A stretch of DNA of 64,000 nt, from positions 1 through 64,000 of the forward strand of contig CANRWA010000004.1 of assembly GCA_947643415.1 (NCBI GenBank), read 5' to 3'. The translations under genes and the position numbers were made by a program. Shown one piece after another: positions 60,401-64,000 of this stretch. Source of the stretch: an uncultured Clostridia bacterium. Lineage in GTDB: Bacteria > Bacillota > Clostridia > Lachnospirales > Lachnospiraceae. The first letter of the stretch is position 1. Each line of letters opens with the position of its first letter. The notes beneath the pieces are model-generated. The model ran no database searches and was not told the origin of the DNA. It saw only the letters and a list, made by a program, of their open reading frames with translations.

Positions 60401-61867
60401 GGAATTGTTTTAGATGACGATTTTTACAGTTTGGGGGGTAGTTCTATTTCTGCTATACAGATATCATCCAAATTACGAGAAAATAAGCTTTTATTGTCAG
60501 TGAAGTCAATTTTAGAAAATCCAGTTTTCAGGGATATGGAGACTTGCATAGAAAGACAGGAAGATACATTATTCGATCAGGGTCTATGTTCTGGGGAAAT
60601 CGAACCAACACCAATAGTAAAATGGTTTTTTGCGCAACCTTTCAAAAATTTAAATACTTACTATCAAGAGTTGCAGTTAATGTTAACCCGGCCGATTGAT
60701 ATCGTTACATTAGAAAAAGCTTTGACAGCTATTGTTAGATATCATGATATACTCAGAGTTAACGTAAGGGAGGATAGGCGATTATTTTATAATAATGAAC
60801 ATCTAAAAAGACAGGTTAAAATAGAAGAAATAGGATGTGAAGAACGGACAAGAGAAGCTTTTGAACATATTATTGAGAAAAGTAAACAGAAGTTATTAAG
60901 TGAAATGAACATAACTTCAGGACTTTTGGTGCGTTCCTGCTTAGTGAGTATGGGAGAAGTAAAGGTATGGTGTATATTAATACATCATTTAGTTGTGGAT
61001 GGAATCTCATTAAGAGTGCTGCTTGATGATATTACAACAAGCTTGCGGTGTTTATTGCAAGGGCAGGATGTTAAATTACCAATGAAAACATTATCCTACA
61101 AAGCATATGCAGAGGATTTTAAGAAGGGAGATGATAGGAATTGTTCAAAACGTGTTCCTGCTATCCAGAACGCAGTACGTGAAGAACAACAAAATGCAAT
61201 TTTGGAGTTGGATCAAGAAACTACACAGATTCTTCTTCAAGATGCAAATCGACGATATTCTACAAAACCTGTGGAACTGTTGCTGGCAGGATTATTATAT
61301 ACATTATATGAAAATGTACAGAATCAATGGGAACTTCAATTAGAAGGTCATGGACGTGATAATGATAAGTATAATATTTCCAGAACAGTAGGATGGTTTA
61401 CTTATCTGGCGTCAAAGAACATTAATCATATTCCTGATAATATGGAGGAACTTATTATATATGCCAAAGAAACCTACCGAAGTATGATAAATACTGCTAA
61501 TGAACATAGTTCAGAGATGTTTAATAGATCCAGAGGGGAGAGATCCATCCGATTTAATTATATGGGAGATTTTAGGACAAAGTATGATTTTTTTATAGTC
61601 GAACCAGTCTTTTCGTTACAGAATGAATTGCTTGAAACAATGGAACTAGATATGGTAGTTGTGAACCGAAAAATTATGATGTGCTTACGTATGCGCAATA
61701 GCATACTTTGTGGTGTTAAGGAAGCAGATGATTTTCTTGCAAAATACAAGCAAAATATTGAGAATATAGTAGGATTTTGTTGTCAGACAGGTGAGAGACA
61801 TTTTTCACCATCTGATTTTGGACTTGCGCATATTTCTCAGATAGAACTAGATCATCTTTTTGTATAA
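57494..61867 (+). CDS. NRPS module C-A(Asn)-PCP-E
   Basis: The 1457-residue synthetase has four domains. C, residues about 1-430: SLSQPQQRIFLTQ and HHIIADG (about 135-141). A, about 440-960: YTSGSTGQPKG (about 597), SFDLTVT, EYGPTEATVG, GRLDSQVKIQGHRIE and NGKLDSDL. PCP: FYSLGGSSISAIQ (Ser about 982). E, about 1036-1457: PIVKWFF, HHLVVDGIS (about 1164), EGHGRDND, SRTVGWFT and FNYMGDF. Aligned on the GrsA positions I read the code D-L-T-K-I-G-E-V-G-K, against DLTKLGEVGK for Asn. It should acylate Asn through the leading C domain and epimerise it to D-Asn. It has no thioesterase, so the chain passes to an enzyme outside the window. Confidence 0.92.
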   Translation: MSYKFFSLSQPQQRIFLTQNIYPFSSLYNIGGSVLINGYVDTSILQQAIKMFIHENDSFQIRLVYKGHIPMQFFCMEESNVDFLDFSRINGEAEKHYRKWEARQARTPFEMMNEPLYQFAVIKISDHLYGYFVKLHHIIADGWSIQLLTKRIHENYMELKYGTIVDKESNCQYKNYLVDEQKYLASASYDKDKQYWLNLLKNVDCNSNNMDCFIDGIRTTFFLTGDVVVLVRSLCKAYNISLNIFFISIYSLYTYKKRGLKKFIIGIPVLGRKGKMQHSIFGMMVNTVPLLIQIEPSQSFIELARNINKSFYDCYKHQRYPYNHMVRGKGWQVQSLYNECMNYYGTKLDQTFDGFPVTNTEFYNGQQSYMFQMIVREWQGEEKVQLDIDAANSVYSQLQINDLISEFIELVNCFAADPTKCVNMLGRSIEEELSSKVKKGYNDTKRKLETEITIVDLFERAVKRYADCVAVECEGETFTYAQFHEKILKFCALLAERGIKSGSIIGVIATHSVDMLTAIWGILAYGCVILPIDPKTPVTRQRYLLENVSAKILFSNIPDLDIPGFGGAIYAIQDIEMARLGEINRRSNPERLAYIMYTSGSTGQPKGVQVSHKNLLNYICWAKKQYVVGNNNQEAEVFPLFTSISFDLTVTTLFTPLISGSKIIIYPEYDNECSLFRILNENRCTVVKLTPSHLSLIRDRIGLNSSIRRFIVGGEALQTSLAGNIYRNWGGKIEIINEYGPTEATVGCMSHRFDFHKDVFDSVPIGKPIWNTKIYILDKDMQEVPIGKTGEIYIAGDCVTQGYVNCPELTDKRFIFHDMEEGREQLYRTGDRAKFLDHDTMLYCGRLDSQVKIQGHRIELQEIESEILKNSAVDEVHVMALDNFSGVKQLCGYYTSVKGLRQEELRLFLQENVQQYMIPTWLIHMNNFPLSNNGKLDSDLLPKPQSGISSKDYDHSPLLDISAKILGVDGIVLDDDFYSLGGSSISAIQISSKLRENKLLLSVKSILENPVFRDMETCIERQEDTLFDQGLCSGEIEPTPIVKWFFAQPFKNLNTYYQELQLMLTRPIDIVTLEKALTAIVRYHDILRVNVREDRRLFYNNEHLKRQVKIEEIGCEERTREAFEHIIEKSKQKLLSEMNITSGLLVRSCLVSMGEVKVWCILIHHLVVDGISLRVLLDDITTSLRCLLQGQDVKLPMKTLSYKAYAEDFKKGDDRNCSKRVPAIQNAVREEQQNAILELDQETTQILLQDANRRYSTKPVELLLAGLLYTLYENVQNQWELQLEGHGRDNDKYNISRTVGWFTYLASKNINHIPDNMEELIIYAKETYRSMINTANEHSSEMFNRSRGERSIRFNYMGDFRTKYDFFIVEPVFSLQNELLETMELDMVVVNRKIMMCLRMRNSILCGVKEADDFLAKYKQNIENIVGFCCQTGERHFSPSDFGLAHISQIELDHLFV

Positions 61868-61939
61868 GATTAAATTTAACAGGCTGCAATTTAATCGGAC
61901 ATGTCCAAAATTATTAGATACTTTTTTGGAGGGATTTGT

Positions 61940-62782
61940 ATGGATATAATTGGTGTTGTTGGAGCCGGTACCATGGGGAAAGGAATAGCATTAGCTTTAC
62001 TGCTTTCGGGACATGGTGTAACGGTAATAGAGAACAACAAGCTAAAAAGGATGAAATTTATTCAGGAGATAGAGAAAGAATATAGAATTTTAAGTATGAT
62101 GAATGCTGACAAATATTTAGAGTGGGATCAAATTGAGAATAAAATACAGATATCGGAAGACTTGGAACTTTTAAGGAATTCTTCAATTATTATAGAATGC
62201 ATCAATGAAGATATCAATAGAAAAAAGGAACTTTTTGAGAGGTTAGATCAAATTGCTGATAAACAGTGTATCTTTTATTCGAATACATCATGCATTAGTA
62301 TTACGATGCTGGCTTCGTATACACAGCGTCCGGAAAAGGTAATTGGAACACACTTTATGAATCCAGTTAATCAAATCCATAGTGTGGAAGTTATAAAAGG
62401 CATTCATACATCAGCAGAGACAATAGAAAGAACTCAGCATCTATTAGAAGTAATGGGGAAACAGGCAATCATTATTAATGACATGGCAGGTTTTGTTTCT
62501 AATCGAATATCACATCTCATGATGAATGAGGCAGCTTTTATTTTACAGGATAGAATTGCGGATGCAGCAACTATAGATGAAATATTTAAAAAGTGTTATG
62601 GGCATAAGATGGGGCCTTTAGAAACGGCTGATTTGATTGGAATAGATACAGTAGTAGATTCGCTTAACGTATTATATGAATTTTATCAGGACTTCAAGTA
62701 TAGGTGCTGTCCGCTTTTAAAACAAATGGTCGCATCAGGATATTGTGGGAAGAAGACAGGAAAAGGTTTTTATATATATTAA
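61940..62782 (+). CDS. 3-Hydroxyacyl-CoA dehydrogenase family enzyme
   Basis: The 280-residue NAD(P)-dependent enzyme has the Rossmann motif IGVVGAGTMGKGIALALLLSGH, IIIECINEDINRKKELFERLDQI, FYSNTSCISITMLASYTQRPEKVIGTHFMNPV (catalytic His) and GFVSNRISHLMMNEAAFIL, and ends with GKKTGKGFYIY. The start at 61940 follows GGAGGGATTTG. Relatives in natural-product clusters (FkbK, ClbD, ZmaI-type) oxidise ACP-bound hydroxyacyl groups on the way to hydroxy- or aminomalonyl-ACP. With the ACP and ETF genes here, that role is likely but inferred. Confidence 0.9.
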   Translation: MDIIGVVGAGTMGKGIALALLLSGHGVTVIENNKLKRMKFIQEIEKEYRILSMMNADKYLEWDQIENKIQISEDLELLRNSSIIIECINEDINRKKELFERLDQIADKQCIFYSNTSCISITMLASYTQRPEKVIGTHFMNPVNQIHSVEVIKGIHTSAETIERTQHLLEVMGKQAIIINDMAGFVSNRISHLMMNEAAFILQDRIADAATIDEIFKKCYGHKMGPLETADLIGIDTVVDSLNVLYEFYQDFKYRCCPLLKQMVASGYCGKKTGKGFYIY

Positions 62783-62856
62783 GAACAAAAAAACAAACAT
62801 GATTAAAAAATTTTGTAATTGTACTATACGAAATAAATACATTGAATGGGGAAAAA

Positions 62857-63780
62857 ATGAGACAGAGATTATATGTTCACTTATATGTGACAACAAAATG
62901 TAATTTAGCATGTAAGCATTGTTATTCAGCTTATTCAGAAAAAAGCACAAAAGAATTATCTGTTGAGCAAATTGTTTTTTTGATTCGTTGGTTAGAAAGA
63001 AAGTATGATGCATTTTTTGATGTTGAGGGTGGAGAAATTTTTCTTCGGCAAGATATTAATAGAATTCTATCTATGCTGACAGAATCAGAACGTCAGAAAA
63101 TCACAATAACTACAAATGGAACTATATTACCTAAAGTAGATCCACTTTATTTGAGGCAACTGGACGAATTCCGTGTATCAGTTGAGGGTCATACCACAGA
63201 GCTTCAAGAAAACATTCGTGGTGTTGCGCTTATGCCAATAATGAAGAATTGTGAAGAATGGTTAAAGCAAAATATTCCTGTTGAAATTCGCATGACAATT
63301 CATAAAAAGAATTACCAATATCTTCAGGAAGCCTGTCAATATTTTATTCGACTTGGCTTTCAACGTTTTAGTTTTTATGAGTTTCAGGCTGTTGGCAGGG
63401 GGAAGGATTTTGCGGAAGAATATATCTTAGATGCAGGAGCCTTTGAAGTAGTGTTAAAGCAACTTTCCAGTCTTGCCCAAACGAGACCTGTGGTTGACTG
63501 GATTAAGCTTAATATTACAAATCAGCGTAGAGATTTACTAGAGAAAAATCAAAACCAGTTGGAAAACACCAAATTTGAGATATTGGATGTATGCGATATA
63601 CCAACACTTACGATAAGCAGTGCTGGAAAGCTTGGAACATGTCCTTGGAATGTGTCAGATCAGACTATAGATATAACTAATCTTAAAGAATTTGAAGATA
63701 AAGTTGATGAGATAGTTGACTTACAAGGCGGCAGACATGCTTGTGATCATTGTAGTTCGTTTAGGATACTTTATAAATGA
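62857..63780 (+). CDS. Radical SAM enzyme
   Basis: The 307-residue enzyme binds a [4Fe-4S] cluster through CNLACKHC (CxxxCxxC, about residues 15-22), with VEGGEIFLRQDI (the GGE motif for SAM) and ITTNGT. C-terminal cysteines (VCDIPTL, GTCPWN, CDHCSSF) suggest a SPASM-like auxiliary cluster in reduced form. The ATG at 62857 is preceded by ATGGGGA. SPASM-type proteins usually modify peptides; here it could tailor a carrier-bound amino acid or another substrate. Confidence 0.88.
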   Translation: MRQRLYVHLYVTTKCNLACKHCYSAYSEKSTKELSVEQIVFLIRWLERKYDAFFDVEGGEIFLRQDINRILSMLTESERQKITITTNGTILPKVDPLYLRQLDEFRVSVEGHTTELQENIRGVALMPIMKNCEEWLKQNIPVEIRMTIHKKNYQYLQEACQYFIRLGFQRFSFYEFQAVGRGKDFAEEYILDAGAFEVVLKQLSSLAQTRPVVDWIKLNITNQRRDLLEKNQNQLENTKFEILDVCDIPTLTISSAGKLGTCPWNVSDQTIDITNLKEFEDKVDEIVDLQGGRHACDHCSSFRILYK

Positions 63781-63798
63781 AAGAGAGGGGGGATCTCT

Positions 63799-64000
63799 TT
63801 GGCATTAAAATTTGACAACAAATTTCATTTTGTTAAAACGCCAGTTTTACAATGTAGAAAATTTGCGAAAAACAATAATGTATTTGTAAAATTAGAAGGC
63901 AAAAATATAAATAATAGTGTTAAATGCCGTTCAGCATATTTTATGATACAGGATTTAGTTACTAATTATTCTGTGTCAAATATCGTTGAGTCTTCAAGTG
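63799..64000 (+). CDS. Start of a cysteine-synthase/SbnA-like PLP enzyme, cut by the window
   Basis: The frame from TTG at 63799, just after GAGAGGGGGG, runs open to the end of the window. It gives FHFVKTPVLQCRK, VFVKLEGKNINNSVKCRSAYFMIQ (PLP lysine in SVKCR) and IVESSS. This is the N-terminus of a fold-type II PLP enzyme. SbnA-type members make the diaminopropionate precursor from O-phosphoserine, while others make cysteine; the visible part cannot decide. The usual N-P-x-G-S-x-K-D-R is changed to I-N-N-S-V-K-C-R. Confidence 0.75.
   Translation, partial: MALKFDNKFHFVKTPVLQCRKFAKNNNVFVKLEGKNINNSVKCRSAYFMIQDLVTNYSVSNIVESSS

Noticed and set aside
1-64000. CRISPR array, prophage, rRNA or tRNA genes
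   Set aside because: No regularly spaced direct repeats with unique spacers, phage structural genes or structural RNA sequences were seen on either strand.

Overview
The window looks like a chromosomal stretch of a spore-forming Clostridia species, most likely a Lachnospiraceae gut commensal. This rests on an alpha/beta-type small acid-soluble spore protein, meso-diaminopimelate dehydrogenase, a phosphoketolase, many lipobox lipoproteins with strong GGAGG ribosome binding sites, Bce-type and VanG-type modules and an AgrC-like kinase. Family-level placement is inference.

Layout. 1-8.3 kb: a tandem array of paralogous secreted lipoproteins (five complete or 5'-cut members of one family plus a more divergent one, and one C-terminal fragment). 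8.4-10.2 kb: ddh and a SanA-like protein. 10.3 kb: a 204-bp MITE-like element, repeated at 34.8 kb; each copy has its own 7-bp target duplication. 10.6-16.3 kb: a Bce-type antimicrobial-peptide sensing and detoxification module (response regulator, kinase, an unusual TPR gene, ATPase, permease) with a BceR-type operator before the ATPase. 16.5-17.6 kb: a DUF4157 (HExxH) protein. 17.8-21.8 kb: a vanG-type D-Ala-D-Ser operon (vanG, vanXY, vanT) preceded by VanR-like repeats but without adjacent vanRS. 21.9-26.6 kb: SASP, phosphoesterase, DUF4474 protein, superoxide dismutase, nitrite/sulfite reductase. 27-32 kb: PDDEXK nuclease, TnpV remnant, PHP phosphatase, phosphoketolase. 32.3-34.5 kb: DUF3990 - unknown - GNAT (AAC(6')-like) - CPBP operon. 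35-36.8 kb: a frameshifted transglutaminase-like secreted protein. 36.8-37.25 kb: tandem terminators and a large palindrome. 37.3-47.6 kb: a long operon joining a two-component system, ABC exporter, sugar-type ABC importer, HlyD-like adaptor and MacB-core-like protein.

47.8-53.1 kb is an agr-like signalling region: an XRE regulator, two nearly identical GHKL (AgrC-like) kinases flanking a YgiT/DUF4258 toxin-antitoxin pair, a 42-residue AgrD-like peptide gene on the minus strand with an excellent promoter, a divergent LytTR response regulator and a second XRE regulator. No agrB was seen.

53.4-64 kb (running off the right edge) is a visibly A+T-rich biosynthetic gene cluster: EtfB, a stand-alone acyl carrier protein, a glycosyltransferase, EtfA, an Sfp-type phosphopantetheinyl transferase, an NRPS with order C-A-PCP-E, a 3-hydroxyacyl-CoA dehydrogenase, a radical SAM enzyme and the start of a cysteine-synthase/SbnA-like enzyme. 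The specificity residues I read from the A domain, DLTKIGEVGK, differ at one position from the classic Asn code. C-A(Asn)-PCP-E is the arrangement that installs the N-acyl-D-Asn prodrug cap in colibactin, zwittermicin and related pathways. ACP plus 3-hydroxyacyl-CoA dehydrogenase plus ETF fits an ACP-linked extender unit, and an SbnA/ZmaU-like enzyme fits diaminopropionate supply. The most exciting hypothesis is therefore a prodrug-type NRPS(-PKS) pathway in a gut Clostridium, possibly under control of the adjacent peptide-pheromone system.
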